DNA of 64,000 bases from Candidatus Saccharimonadota bacterium (GCA_030528025.1 JAUMZP010000001.1:186001-250000); one strand, 5' to 3'; positions 45,247 through 54,092 are shown, counted from the first letter of the stretch. The notes: generated from the letters alone by a model not told the origin. Numbers and translations: made by a program.

Positions 45247-46407
45247 ATGATGAGGTGGATACAACAGCATAGCAACAAGCAGCGGCAGGCCGGTATGGTG
45301 TCGCTCTTTGTAGTGATGTTTTCAACAGTACTGATCACGGTAGTAACAGTGAGCTTTATTCGTCTGATGGTACAGGAGCAACAGCGCGCCAGCAATAACG
45401 ACCTTTCGCAGAGTGCCTACGACTCGGCGGTCGCTGGAGTAGAGGATGGCAAGCGTGTCATTCGTGCGGCTCTCAAGGGTAATGAGCGGGCTCGCCGCGC
45501 CATTGAGCAGCAGCGTTGCAATACCGTGGCAGCAGCTGGTGTGGTGTCGTCCGTCAGTGGTGAGACGACCATCAAGACGAGTAGTGGCAGCAGCACGCTT
45601 AACCAAGCCTACACCTGCGTCAAGATCGAGGCCAAGACTGAGGACGTCAAACTTGACCTTGCAGAAGGGGAATCGACTGTCATCCCGTTGGTTGGCGCAG
45701 ATGCCTTTGATAGTGTGCAGATCGAGTGGATGCGCAAGAAAAATAGCGACAACGAAGTTGCCTCCATCGAAACACCAACCTCCGGTGATCTCCGCTCGTT
45801 GCCACGCAAAGACCAGTGGAGCCCCAACGCGCCAGCTCTTATCCGGGCGCAGGCTGTCTTGCCCACCAAGACAAGCGTTAGCCTAAGCGAGCTCGATAGT
45901 GCCCAGGTGTCGACCAACTTCTTGCGCCCCAGCATCATCACCGACAATGCGAACCCGCTCACCATCCAACGCCCTGGCCTGCGCGCCAATAGCGATAGTG
46001 GTGCTCAGACGACCGTTAATGCCGTGCCGTGTTCCAACACGCGCTACACTGGTGGTGGCTATGCCTGTCAGGCCGTCCTCCAAATGTCTGGTGGTGAGTC
46101 TGTACCAGCTGGCTCGCGTGTGGCGTTCTTGCGTGTGACCAGCCTGTACAAAGCCTCAGCAGTCAAGATCTCGCTCAAACGAGCAAGCAGCGTGACGAAG
46201 TTCGACACCGTCCAGCCCGAAATCGACTCCACCGGCCGGGCAGACACCATCTTCCGCCGCATCAAAAGCCGCGTCAATGTCGGCTTCAATACCAATGGTA
46301 GCTTCACCTTTCCGGAGCAGGGTGTCGACATCACTGGCAGCCTCTGCAAAAACTTCTACGTCACCAACGACGAAGCAGGGCCACTGGGCACGTCGTGTAA
46401 TCCGTAG
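45247..46407 (+). CDS. PilX-like pilus protein (386 aa)
   Basis: The last gene of the minor pilin cluster. Its N-terminus (QAGMVSLFVVMFSTVLITVVTVSF) is a hydrophobic helix like PilX/GspK proteins but lacks the usual glutamate at +5. A GspK subunit at the pilus tip also lacks it. A helical neck (NNDLSQSAYDSAVAGVEDGKRVI) leads to a long exterior domain with several cysteines. It could be a tip or adhesin-bearing subunit; this is inferred. A strong terminator follows. Confidence 0.75.
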   Translation: MMRWIQQHSNKQRQAGMVSLFVVMFSTVLITVVTVSFIRLMVQEQQRASNNDLSQSAYDSAVAGVEDGKRVIRAALKGNERARRAIEQQRCNTVAAAGVVSSVSGETTIKTSSGSSTLNQAYTCVKIEAKTEDVKLDLAEGESTVIPLVGADAFDSVQIEWMRKKNSDNEVASIETPTSGDLRSLPRKDQWSPNAPALIRAQAVLPTKTSVSLSELDSAQVSTNFLRPSIITDNANPLTIQRPGLRANSDSGAQTTVNAVPCSNTRYTGGGYACQAVLQMSGGESVPAGSRVAFLRVTSLYKASAVKISLKRASSVTKFDTVQPEIDSTGRADTIFRRIKSRVNVGFNTNGSFTFPEQGVDITGSLCKNFYVTNDEAGPLGTSCNP

Positions 46408-46426
46408 GAATGAGAATCTAAAATAG

Positions 46427-46464
46427 ATAGGTCGCTATTATTTAGAATAGCGACCTATATTTAT
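46427..46464 (+). terminator. Terminator of the pilD-minor pilin operon
   Basis: A perfect 13-bp stem, ATAGGTCGCTATT with AATAGCGACCTAT, then ATTTAT. Confidence 0.85.
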
Positions 46465-46484
46465 GTATAAGAAGGGGATGTTAT

Positions 46485-47060
46485 TTAAGGCGCGTCTGGC
46501 CCAAAGTACTCGAAGTAGGCGTTTTCTGCCTCAGTAACCTTGTCCATCTCAGGGGCATCAATTATAACATTGACATGTCGAGAAATTCTTGCTAGATAAA
46601 TCAGGCCTTTAGAAGGAAGCCTCCATTCACACGACGTAACTATATCGTCCGCAGAGTTTCGCCCTTTTCCGTATTTCGTTTGCAATGATTGGCGGCATGC
46701 TTCGTACAAGTCTTCAAGCAACCCTTCAACTATGGGTTCAAGCCCATCCGACGCAAATGTTGTTAATGTGAAGGAAATTGTGGAGAGGTTTTGCGAATGT
46801 TCGTCGATAGTCATATAACCATTTGTTCGGTCGCCGACTTGAACCTGACTGTAAAATACACAATCGTCTCTTGAGGAAGGCAGCCAGCCTAAGGCGTTCC
46901 GCAATTCGAAAGCCTGCTGTTTGGTCATGGGCCAAGTATGATTTGACCATGCATGGATCAGATTGACTGCGTCTTTAGGCGTGAATGTCTTATAGATGCT
47001 TCCGTCAGGCAGTGTATGTTCGATTGTTTCGGGAAGTCTATTTTGGTGTGATGTTGTCAT
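46485..47060 (-). CDS. Hypothetical soluble protein (191 aa)
   Basis: Function unknown. The protein is acidic and globular with no signal peptide. Features include TPKDAVNLIHAWSNHTWPMT, LRNALGW, a beta-rich middle (YSQVQVGDRTNGYMTI) and WRLPSKGLIYLARISRHVNVIIDAPE. This layout recalls actinobacterial proteins of the DUF6301 kind, some of which neighbour toxins, but that is a weak recollection. AAAAGGAAAT lies before the ATG. Codon choice is more AT-leaning than in the pilus genes, which would fit transfer from a host actinobacterium. Confidence 0.65.
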   Translation of the reverse strand: MTTSHQNRLPETIEHTLPDGSIYKTFTPKDAVNLIHAWSNHTWPMTKQQAFELRNALGWLPSSRDDCVFYSQVQVGDRTNGYMTIDEHSQNLSTISFTLTTFASDGLEPIVEGLLEDLYEACRQSLQTKYGKGRNSADDIVTSCEWRLPSKGLIYLARISRHVNVIIDAPEMDKVTEAENAYFEYFGPDAP

Positions 47061-47107
47061 GATTTCCTTTTCTGTATAGATATTTAGTATATGGTATAAT
47101 GCTATTC

Positions 47108-48049
47108 CTATCCCTGTTCTCTCCCGCTATGAAATTGCTCGAAGATGTCGCGCAGGTGTTGGTCGGTGACGTGGGTGTAGACCTGTGTGGTGCTGATGTT
47201 GCTGTGGCCGAGCATACTCTGGACACTGCGCAGGTCGGCTCCGTTCATCAATAGGTCGGTCGCGAAGCTGTGGCGCATAGTGTGGGGGCTGACGTGCTTA
47301 GTGATGCCAGCGAGGCGAGCATATTTGCTAATCATCGATTGCACACTGCGCGTCGTGAGGCGGCGGAAGTCGCCACTGGTGCTTGTGGCACCATGGTTGC
47401 GACTATAGCTGATGAAAAGCGGGTCGAGCGAATCATGCCGGGCGCTGAGGTAGGTCTCGATCTGCTCGGCGGCACGGCTACTGACGAAGACCGGACGGTC
47501 TTTTTGGCCCTTACCACGCACCATGAACTCGCGGCGCTTGAGGTTGATGTGGTCGCGGTTGAGATTGACAAGCTCTGAGACGCGCAAACCACTGGAGAAG
47601 AGCAGCTCGATGATGGCTTTGTCGCGCAAGTTGGCTTCTTTGCCATCGCTTGGTACGGCATCAATCATCCGCTCTACTTCGTCATAATGCAGGAAGGTAA
47701 CTTGTCGCTTATGCGTCTTGGGGAGCTCGATCTTGCTGGGCGAGAGGCTGGCGATGTCGCGCTTGGAGAGGTAGTTGAGGAAGCCGCGCAGCGCGATGAG
47801 GTGGTAACTCTGGGTAAGCATGCCGAGTTCCTCGCCATAGACGCTTTGGTAGCGGTTGAGCCAGAGGCGGTAGCGCCGCACCAACTCGGGCGTGATCTGA
47901 TCGACCGTCAATTCAGCACCAGCAAACTCAACGAAGCGCTCGAGGTAGTGTTTGTAGTTCTCTGCTGTCTTAGACGATCGGCCGCGCTCCACCTCCATGT
48001 ATTCGATGAAGTCGATGATCAAATCTTGCATATAATAGTGCTGTGCCAT
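47108..48049 (-). CDS. Tyrosine recombinase, XerC/XerD type
   Basis: Site-specific recombinase expected to resolve chromosome dimers at a dif site together with FtsK. The 313 residues have an N-terminal SAM-like core-binding domain (5-95) and the catalytic domain with Arg in SSGLRVSEL, Lys in GKGQK, HTMRH, LGHSN and the nucleophile Tyr in TTQVYTHV. A single Xer (XerA/XerH style) system is possible. A TATACT box ends 7 bases before the ATG, so the mRNA is probably leaderless. Confidence 0.93.
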   Translation of the reverse strand: MAQHYYMQDLIIDFIEYMEVERGRSSKTAENYKHYLERFVEFAGAELTVDQITPELVRRYRLWLNRYQSVYGEELGMLTQSYHLIALRGFLNYLSKRDIASLSPSKIELPKTHKRQVTFLHYDEVERMIDAVPSDGKEANLRDKAIIELLFSSGLRVSELVNLNRDHINLKRREFMVRGKGQKDRPVFVSSRAAEQIETYLSARHDSLDPLFISYSRNHGATSTSGDFRRLTTRSVQSMISKYARLAGITKHVSPHTMRHSFATDLLMNGADLRSVQSMLGHSNISTTQVYTHVTDQHLRDIFEQFHSGREQG

Positions 48050-48050
48050 T

Positions 48051-48061
48051 TGCCATAGTAT
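48051..48061 (-). promoter_or_regulatory. -10 box of the Xer recombinase gene
   Basis: TATACT on the minus strand (48057-48062) lies 7 bases before the ATG. No ribosome site is present. Confidence 0.6.
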
Positions 48062-48440
48062 ACCACAATGGAGGCAAGGTGGTATAGCAGATCAGGTGTT
48101 GGTAGGGGGGGCAGGTAGCAAGGGCGAGTTCTTTGTAGTGTGGTTCAATAGTGAGAGTAGCAAACTCGGCACGGGTCACCTACGTTGGAGCACCTTCGCA
48201 GTTGTGCTTGGTTGATTGCAGCGTATGAGAAGGAGTGACTCCTGCATAGGCAAGGATAATCTTGCCCTTGCTGTGGAGGAAGAAGTCTCTGCACTGGAGG
48301 TGTGGTATGGCAAGGCCGCACTCTTCCATAAGTTCGCGCTCGATTGCTTGATCTGGTGTCTCGCCTGCTTCGATATGCCCACTAGGCAAACCCCAGCTCT
48401 TATTCTTATTAGTATAAAATGATAAGAATATGAGAGGCAT
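48062..48440 (-). pseudogene. Nudix hydrolase, apparently decayed
   Basis: The frame carries a complete Nudix box, with Gly-x5-Glu at GHIEAGE and RELMEECGL after seven residues, preceded by SWGLPSG. It stops at TAG 48180-48182. Beyond it the same frame still reads like a Nudix C-terminus (VTRAEFATLTIEPHYKELAL). Upstream, the expected strand (ILIR before KNKSW) is found in another frame, which suggests an additional frameshift. Two lesions point to a pseudogene. The product would have hydrolysed a nucleoside diphosphate derivative. Confidence 0.6.
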
Positions 48441-48589
48441 CCTTACTGTAAATGGCAGCCTTAGTGGAGACAGGGAAGAGTGTTCGCATAGTAGTATCGT
48501 AACACACAACGAGCTTCGTACTCCATCAGCTGTTTTGCGATCACTCACAATACGCTATAATACAAGCAAACCTAACAATAAGGAGCGTT

Positions 48590-49120
48590 ATGAGCGAAAC
48601 AACAGCGGTGCCCAACAATAATAATGTGCAAAAGACCTTGGTCGTCTTCAAGCCAGACGCTGTGCAGCGGGGGATTGTCGGCGAGATTTTGACCCGTTTT
48701 GAGCGAGTGGGCCTCAAGATCGTAGCCGTCAAGATGATCGCTCCAACGCGCGATCATTACTACCGCCACTACGAGGAGATTGGCAAAATGGTGTCGCGCC
48801 GTGGCAAGCACGCCTTTGGGGTGACGCTGGACTTTATGATGCAAGGGCCAGTTATTGCTATGGTGTTTGAGGGGGTAGAGGCTGTCAAGCTGGTGCGCAA
48901 GCTGGTGGGCCCAACCGAGCCAATGGCTGCCGAGATGGGGACGATCCGCGGCGACTACTCGCACATGAGCTTTGGCTATGCCAACGACGAAGACAAGGGT
49001 GTGCCCAACCTCATCCATGCTTCGGGTAATCCTGAGGAAGCTGAGCAAGAGATCAACCACTGGTTCTCAGATGACGAAATCTACGAGTACCATGCGTTGC
49101 ATGAGAAGTTTACGCGCTAA
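48590..49120 (+). CDS. ndk: Nucleoside diphosphate kinase, with insertion
   Basis: Balances NTP pools by phosphate transfer through a histidine. The 176 residues include VVFKPDAVQRG, the conserved GPTEP, IRGDYS and the active-site loop NLIHASGNPEEA with His143. It is longer than the usual 140-150 residues because of an N-terminal extension of about 14 and an insertion (FGYANDEDKGVP) just before the active-site loop. TATAAT near 48557 and AAGGAG before the ATG support a single-gene unit, and a terminator follows. Confidence 0.95.
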   Translation: MSETTAVPNNNNVQKTLVVFKPDAVQRGIVGEILTRFERVGLKIVAVKMIAPTRDHYYRHYEEIGKMVSRRGKHAFGVTLDFMMQGPVIAMVFEGVEAVKLVRKLVGPTEPMAAEMGTIRGDYSHMSFGYANDEDKGVPNLIHASGNPEEAEQEINHWFSDDEIYEYHALHEKFTR

Positions 49121-49141
49121 GCGTTGACATCGGGCTGCTGC

Positions 49142-49172
49142 AAAAAACACCTCTCTTGCAGAGGCGTTTTTG
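49142..49172 (+). terminator. Terminator of ndk
   Basis: AACACCTCT and AGAGGCGTT pair around a 5-base loop, followed by a T-run. Confidence 0.88.
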
Positions 49173-49235
49173 TGATGTGTGAGGGTTGAGGTGAAGATGA
49201 TGATGTGAGCTACAACAGGGGTTCTTTGTATGCCA

Positions 49236-49270
49236 AATAAAAACACCCACTTGACTCGCTGCAAGAGGGT
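49236..49270 (-). terminator. Terminator of tRNA-Asp
   Basis: ACCCTCTTG pairs with CAAGTGGGT on the minus strand, followed by GTTTTTATTT. Confidence 0.8.
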
Positions 49271-49287
49271 ATGATGGTATCCAATAC

Positions 49288-49365
49288 TGGCGCGCTCGAC
49301 CGGATTCGAACCGGCGATCTTCTCCGTGACAGGGAGACGTGATAGGCCATCTTCACTACGAGCGC
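49288..49365 (-). tRNA. tRNA-Asp (GUC)
   Basis: Acceptor GCGCTCG/CGAGCGC, D arm GTGA/TCAC, anticodon loop CTGTCAC with anticodon GTC, T loop TTCGAAT, discriminator G and encoded CCA. The cloverleaf is complete. Confidence 0.95.
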
Positions 49366-49445
49366 ATAGGCTAGATCAATAGTAGCAGCAATTACCAAAA
49401 ATCGCAAGAGGTTTGTAAGGAATCGTCCAACCTTAATCTTGTATC

Positions 49446-49522
49446 ACGCTCACCCTCTCCACACCCCCTCCTCCGGAACACTATAAGGGTCGATATTCAT
49501 CAAGCAGGTAGGAGTGGAGGGC
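49446..49522 (-). repeat. Three-way-junction repeat, internally deleted copy
   Basis: Begins as a full minus-orientation copy (GCTCACCCTCTCCACACC, then the conserved TCCGGAACACTATAAGGGTCGA), but stops in helix 3. Helix 2 and the other joining segment are missing. A downstream GTGGAGGG can still pair with the start, so a closing arm may remain. It lies between tRNA-Asp and tRNA-Thr. Confidence 0.75.
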
Positions 49523-49656
49523 ACTGCTATTACATCCTCAGCCACAACGCTTTCGTAATAGGTTATCATTGCTGTAGCAAGGTAGCTCTTCTACAGGCTA
49601 TCACCGCCGCGCTGCCTTCCATTTTCGCCTCGCCTCTAGTATAATATAGCGGTGAT

Positions 49657-49732
49657 GCCGCTGTAGCTCAGTTGGTAGAGCGGCGCTTTCGTAAAGCGTA
49701 GGTCACCGGTTCGAGTCCGGTCAGCGGCTCCA
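49657..49732 (+). tRNA. tRNA-Thr (CGU)
   Basis: Acceptor GCCGCTG/CAGCGGC, D arm GCTC/GAGC, anticodon loop TTCGTAA with anticodon CGT, T arm ACCGG/CCGGT, discriminator U and encoded CCA. Its 3' end UCCA and anticodon match the UGGA bulge and proposed ACG specifier of the T-box before thrS. TATAAT lies about 12 bases upstream. Confidence 0.95.
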
Positions 49733-49739
49733 TTTGTTT

Positions 49740-50126
49740 ATGACCAAAGAGAAGAAGGATTTTCTGCGTACCCCTCTCCGCACGATCGCAGCCGATCGGC
49801 CATTCTTTGCGGCGCTGATTGGTGTATTTGTCGCGGGTATCATCTATATGCTGGTGATGGGCTTCACGCTGCAGGTGCGCGATGTGCAGGTTTATGTGCG
49901 CTACACCGCCTTTGGCGAGGCGCATTTTTATAAGAGTTATTGGTATTATTTACTCAGTTTTGTGTTGTTTGGTGCGCTGGTAATGGTGGTGCACATTGGC
50001 CTGATGGTTAAGCTGTATAGCCTGCAGCGCCGCCAGACAGCGCTTTTTGTGGGGGCGGCGGCAGTATTGGTGCTGCTGGTTGCTGCCTCGTATGGATTAG
50101 CAGTAATGCACCTGGCATATCGATAA
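49740..50126 (+). CDS. Small three-span membrane protein (about 128 aa)
   Basis: Starts only 8 bases after the CCA of tRNA-Thr, so it is probably cotranscribed with it. A basic N-terminus (about 20 residues) is followed by three membrane segments (about 22-43, 65-90 and 100-125). No family recognised. It directly abuts the glycosyltransferase gene (stop then ATG with no gap), suggesting a helper role in that enzyme's function; this is inferred from position. Confidence 0.75.
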   Translation: MTKEKKDFLRTPLRTIAADRPFFAALIGVFVAGIIYMLVMGFTLQVRDVQVYVRYTAFGEAHFYKSYWYYLLSFVLFGALVMVVHIGLMVKLYSLQRRQTALFVGAAAVLVLLVAASYGLAVMHLAYR

Positions 50127-51833
50127 ATGAACCACAACGATCTCGAGCTGCCCATGGGCAAGCGCACTCTCCTCTACCGATTATTTGAAATTCTCCCAGC
50201 ATTCCTCAGCTATGGGATGCTGATTTTGTTTATCATTTTGTCTTTGATAAATCCACTGTGGGCGTCTATCTACCTTCTCGTCTTGGTGATGAGTGTGATT
50301 GTCCGCTCGATTGGCATTGCCTACCGTACGCTGACAGGCCACCACCAGCTAGAGAAGGCGCAGGTGGTCGATTGGCGGCAGCGCCTGGAGCAGCTCGAAG
50401 ACCCAGTAGCGAGCTATGCTGCCATTCAGCAGCAGACACTACCGAAGCGACATCAGCGTGAGTTCCATGCCCAAGAGCATTGTGAGAATCTCCGCCTTAT
50501 GGCGGCCGACCCAGCGAGCTTCCCGCGACCATCGCAACTCTACCAAGCAGTGATTGTAGCGGCGTACAATGAGTCGTATGATGTCTTGCAGCCTACCATC
50601 GAGTCAGTTAAGAATACAACATACAACAATAAGCAGATCATCCTTGTCCTTGCCTATGAGGAGCGTGGTGGGGTAGATATTGCCCGCACAGCCGCTCGTC
50701 TCCAGCAGGAGTATGGCGATGTATTTTTCACCTTCCAGACTATCATGCACCCTAAGGACATGCCTGATGAGGTGATTGGTAAGGGTGGTAACATCACCTA
50801 TGCTGGTAAGCAGCTCCAGCGCTACTGTGACGAGCAGGGGATTGCCTACAGTGATGTGATGATCACCACGCTCGACAGCGACAACCGCCCGTATCCATCA
50901 TACTTCGACTATGTGGCGTATGAGTATATCGTTCACCCCGAGCGCAAGCGTCTGTCGTACCAGCCGATTGCACTATACTTCGGCAACATCTGGGATGCCC
51001 CAGCGCCGATGCGGGTGATTGCGACGGGTAACTCCTTCTGGACGATCATCAGCAGTATGCGCCCCCACACGTTGCGCAACTTTGCCTCGCACTCACAGCC
51101 AATGGATGCTCTGGTGGAGATGAACTTCTGGAGTACACGCAGCATCGTGGAAGATGGCCACCAGTACTGGCGCAGTTACTTCTACTTTGCGGGAGACTAC
51201 AGTGTTTTGCCCATCCATGTGCCTATCTACCAAGATGCCGTGATGGATAACACCTTCTGGGGGACAGTGGTGGCACAGTTTAAGCAGCTCCGGCGCTGGA
51301 GCTATGGCGCATCGGACATCCCATATGTAGCAGTGCGTACCTTTACGCGGCGGCGCAATGTGCCGTTTGCTGAAGTGTTTGCCCGCTTCATGCGCTTACT
51401 CGATGGGCACGTTACGCTGGCAGTGATGGCCTTTTTAGTGACCTTTGGTGGGTGGGTGCCACTGTTGATCAACCAAGAATCATCGCGCAGCTATGCGGTG
51501 CATATACTGCCCGAGGTGATTAGTAATTTGCAGCGCTTTGCGATGATCGGTATCTTTATCACCGTCTTCTTGATGCTTAAGATGTTGCCGCCACGGCCTG
51601 AACGTTACAAGCGTCGGCGCAGCTTTGCTATGGTGGCGCAGTGGATCCTTATGCCCGTCACATCCATTTGCTTTAGTGCGATTGGTGCCTTTAATGCGCA
51701 GACACACCTGGCGTTTGGCCGCTATCTCGATAAATTTGATGTAACCGTCAAGGCTACTACCGGCTCACGTGACCGCGCCAAAGCCGCTAAACAAGCCCAA
51801 AAAGCCGCCAAGAAGCAGCGCAAAAAAGAGTAA
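50127..51833 (+). CDS. Membrane glycosyltransferase, GT2 family
   Basis: A processive-type glycosyltransferase of 568 residues, of cellulose-synthase-like layout. Two N-terminal membrane segments (about 25-70) precede the GT-A domain (about 135-400). This has VIVAAYNESYDVLQPTIESV, the DSD-type metal motif (TTLDSDNRP), VEDGHQYWRSYF (the ED motif) and QLRRWSYG, corresponding to the QxxRW motif. Three or four C-terminal membrane segments and a very basic tail follow. It probably builds a cell-surface polysaccharide or glycolipid. The acceptor is unknown. Confidence 0.9.
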   Translation: MNHNDLELPMGKRTLLYRLFEILPAFLSYGMLILFIILSLINPLWASIYLLVLVMSVIVRSIGIAYRTLTGHHQLEKAQVVDWRQRLEQLEDPVASYAAIQQQTLPKRHQREFHAQEHCENLRLMAADPASFPRPSQLYQAVIVAAYNESYDVLQPTIESVKNTTYNNKQIILVLAYEERGGVDIARTAARLQQEYGDVFFTFQTIMHPKDMPDEVIGKGGNITYAGKQLQRYCDEQGIAYSDVMITTLDSDNRPYPSYFDYVAYEYIVHPERKRLSYQPIALYFGNIWDAPAPMRVIATGNSFWTIISSMRPHTLRNFASHSQPMDALVEMNFWSTRSIVEDGHQYWRSYFYFAGDYSVLPIHVPIYQDAVMDNTFWGTVVAQFKQLRRWSYGASDIPYVAVRTFTRRRNVPFAEVFARFMRLLDGHVTLAVMAFLVTFGGWVPLLINQESSRSYAVHILPEVISNLQRFAMIGIFITVFLMLKMLPPRPERYKRRRSFAMVAQWILMPVTSICFSAIGAFNAQTHLAFGRYLDKFDVTVKATTGSRDRAKAAKQAQKAAKKQRKKE

Positions 51834-51881
51834 GTAGGTGCCTGTGTGCCTGTACACTTTGCGAAGCGAACTATCTTATAC

Positions 51882-51908
51882 GTAGCCGGCCAGAGAATGG
51901 CCGGTTAT
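51882..51908 (+). terminator. Hairpin after the glycosyltransferase gene
   Basis: CCGGCCA and TGGCCGG pair around GAGAA, followed by TTATTAT. A weak terminator. Confidence 0.65.
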
Positions 51909-51961
51909 TATGTTGATGTGGATTGGAGCGCAAAGTATTAGCTACTTTATCTTTTCTCTCT

Positions 51962-51998
51962 ATCCTCTCTGGCGGGAGCACTATAAGGCTCGATACCG
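51962..51998 (-). repeat. Three-way-junction repeat, small remnant
   Basis: Only the end segment survives: GGGAGCACTATAAGGCTCGATACCG matches one joining region and the base of helix 3 of the repeat family in minus orientation. Confidence 0.5.
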
Positions 51999-53380
51999 CT
52001 CCAAAATGACTATTCTTATTAATATGAGAGGAATTTGGCAGGGCTTTGCGGCAGATTTTATGCTCTATTGAAGAGTGATAGTACTGAGGAGAAGGCTAGA
52101 TTCGGTCTCACTCACAATGTATTTAAGGGAGTGATATGAAAGATGAGAGAGCATAAAGTACAAAAGGCTATTTAATGTAGGTATGAGTGGCGTGCTACGA
52201 GCCACACTGGGCTGAATTACCTTTGGCAATATTCCGATATCCACGCGAGCGACTAAGAGTGGTGCCGCCCACTTCCTGATTTGTCTTGTCTGTCTCAGGT
52301 AAGAGATGGATAGAGAGGCTAAGTGTATAGGTAAGTCATGGACTCCATAATCTCTTTCTATAGTAGTGAGGATCCTTTTGGTGGAGCAAATATGAGTGTT
52401 ATTTCTGGTGAAGTTTCTAGCGTTCTGATGGAATTTTACAGAGGTTAGGTTATTGAAATAACTATTATGCTACAAAAATACAAAAATACAAATGAGAACT
52501 ATGCAAGTATTATATCACCATACGCATATGATGAGCAGTAAAATGGCTATGTGCAATGTGGATAACTAATAGCCTGGTGTGGATGAATATTGGTCAAAGA
52601 ATCGCAGATAGTTGCGCTATAGGAGAGGATAAGTACTTTAGATGTATAGTAAATTGCTCGGTTGGGGTATATTTCGAAAGGTGTGATGGCTTGAAATGGA
52701 AGAGTTCTCAATTATACAGGGATGTTGAGTGCAGCCGTAGTATGAATATGCATACCGATTGTTCATTTAGTGCACTGGTTTTTCTGTCTCATTCTTGAAA
52801 GTAGTGGGGGTAGCACTTCTTTGCTATTGGCTTTCTGCTATAGAGTTGAGAGCTGGTAAGCAAATTAGTTACCATGCTCTATGAGAGAAAATGGAGAGAG
52901 GCGTATGTGGCACTAGGCTGTTGGATGCGGGTGGTTATATAGTGCACAGTATTGATAAACATATACGTTATATTGTATGGCTGATGCGTGAGTTTGATCA
53001 GGATGTAAGCCGCCCCTCAGGCTGTGCGGATGAGCTAGGTAAGTGTAAGGTAGTGCGTGAATATGTGCGTATTGTGTTCATAATTAATCAAAAAATAGAT
53101 TGTAGTGTAGTTTGCGATCTTGCTTGCAATATACAAGTGACGTGATGAATTAAGGGCTCGTAGAGAGAATTAAATACGAGGATGATGAGGTGCTTATGGG
53201 CGAAGGATATGCGACTGCCTGACATACTATTATATGAATATTTTTTGCTTCGATTCATAAAGTAGTAATCTTCAGGAACAAGATGGACAAGCTCGTAAAG
53301 AAAAGTATCCGCACCAAGGAGGGTATATCACTTGCAATTTGCAACCAAAATATACTATGTATTTCTACCACATATCAATT
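51999..53380 (+). other. 1.4 kb AT-rich non-coding block
   Basis: No credible gene. The + strand is C-poor like the blocks at 18.5-21.4 and 23.2-24.9 kb. ORFs at 52556-52798 and 52891-53145 lack ribosome sites, start promoters and any family motif. An AATACAAAAATACAAA direct repeat lies near 52474-52489. No terminator or RNA fold stood out. Confidence 0.5.
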
Positions 53381-53393
53381 TTTGTGAGAGGCT

Positions 53394-53846
53394 CTACCCC
53401 TGTATACCCATGGTGTTGTGGTAGTAGTCGACGAAGGTGCCGGTTTTTGCGGCAAGCATGATTTCTTGTTTGAGCAAATCTTTTTCGTTGGCAATGGTAG
53501 TGCGATAGTCGTCGCTCACAGCTGCGTGTGGGTCGGCGCAAGCACCCCAAAAGAGTAGTTCGACGAGTAGTGGCAAGAGCTGCCAGCTGCTGTCTGTTGG
53601 GCTATAAATGTATTGATTACCCTGGAGTGGATCGCGCTGCTTATCAAGCAAGCCAGCCGATTCTAACCGCGCCAAGCGATCGGCCAAAATATTGCTCGCA
53701 ATGTGCTCATCGCGTGCGAATTCGCGAAAGTAGCAGCGCCCAAAGAGCAGCACGTCACGCATGATAAGGAGTGTCCATTTGTCGCCAAAAAAGTCGAGAC
53801 TGTAGCTAATGGGGCAGGCTGAGCGTTTGTTAGCTGTTCGTGTCAT
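53394..53846 (-). CDS. HxlR-family transcriptional regulator
   Basis: A MarR-like winged-helix regulator of 150 residues. The HxlR pattern is clear: CPISYSLDFFGDKWTLLIMRDVLLFGRCYFREFARDE, then ASNILADRLARLESAGLLDKQ. Cys11 sits where redox-sensing HxlR proteins have their reactive cysteine. Its C-terminal part is longer than usual (after LVELLFWG). A leaderless-type promoter (TTGCAA, 17 bases, TACGCT) is immediately upstream. The target is not adjacent, so it may act elsewhere. Confidence 0.9.
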   Translation of the reverse strand: MTRTANKRSACPISYSLDFFGDKWTLLIMRDVLLFGRCYFREFARDEHIASNILADRLARLESAGLLDKQRDPLQGNQYIYSPTDSSWQLLPLLVELLFWGACADPHAAVSDDYRTTIANEKDLLKQEIMLAAKTGTFVDYYHNTMGIQG

Positions 53847-53852
53847 ACCTTT

Positions 53853-53881
53853 AGCGTAGCATCAAGGCTTGCGTTTTGCAA
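53853..53881 (-). promoter_or_regulatory. Promoter of the HxlR gene, leaderless type
   Basis: On the minus strand TTGCAA, a 17-base spacer and TACGCT; the -10 box ends 6 bases before the ATG. Confidence 0.75.
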
Positions 53882-53934
53882 GTTTGTGGTGTGAGCTGGT
53901 AGCGAAGTAATATCACGAGGCTTTACTATAACAA

Positions 53935-53966
53935 AAAGCACTTACTATAGTAGTAAGTGCTTTCGT
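53935..53966 (-). terminator. Terminator of tRNA-Val
   Basis: AAAGCACTTACTA and TAGTAAGTGCTTT form a long perfect stem; TTTTTGTT follows on the minus strand. Confidence 0.88.
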
Positions 53967-54015
53967 GCCAGTGTACCTTACAGACCGACATGGCGCACTG
54001 GCGAATAGACCGAAA

Positions 54016-54092
54016 TGGTGGGCAATAGAGGATTCGAACCTCTCACCTCTTCAACGTCAATGAAGCGCTCTAGCCAAATGAGCTAATCGCCC
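54016..54092 (-). tRNA. tRNA-Val (GAC)
   Basis: Acceptor GGGCGAT/ATTGCCC, D arm GCTC/GAGC, anticodon loop TTGACGT with anticodon GAC, T loop TTCGAAT, discriminator A and encoded CCA. Confidence 0.95.

Noticed and set aside
52556-53145. Two ORFs of 80 and 84 aa in the 52-53 kb block
   Set aside because: No ribosome sites, no motif, and composition equal to the surrounding non-coding DNA.
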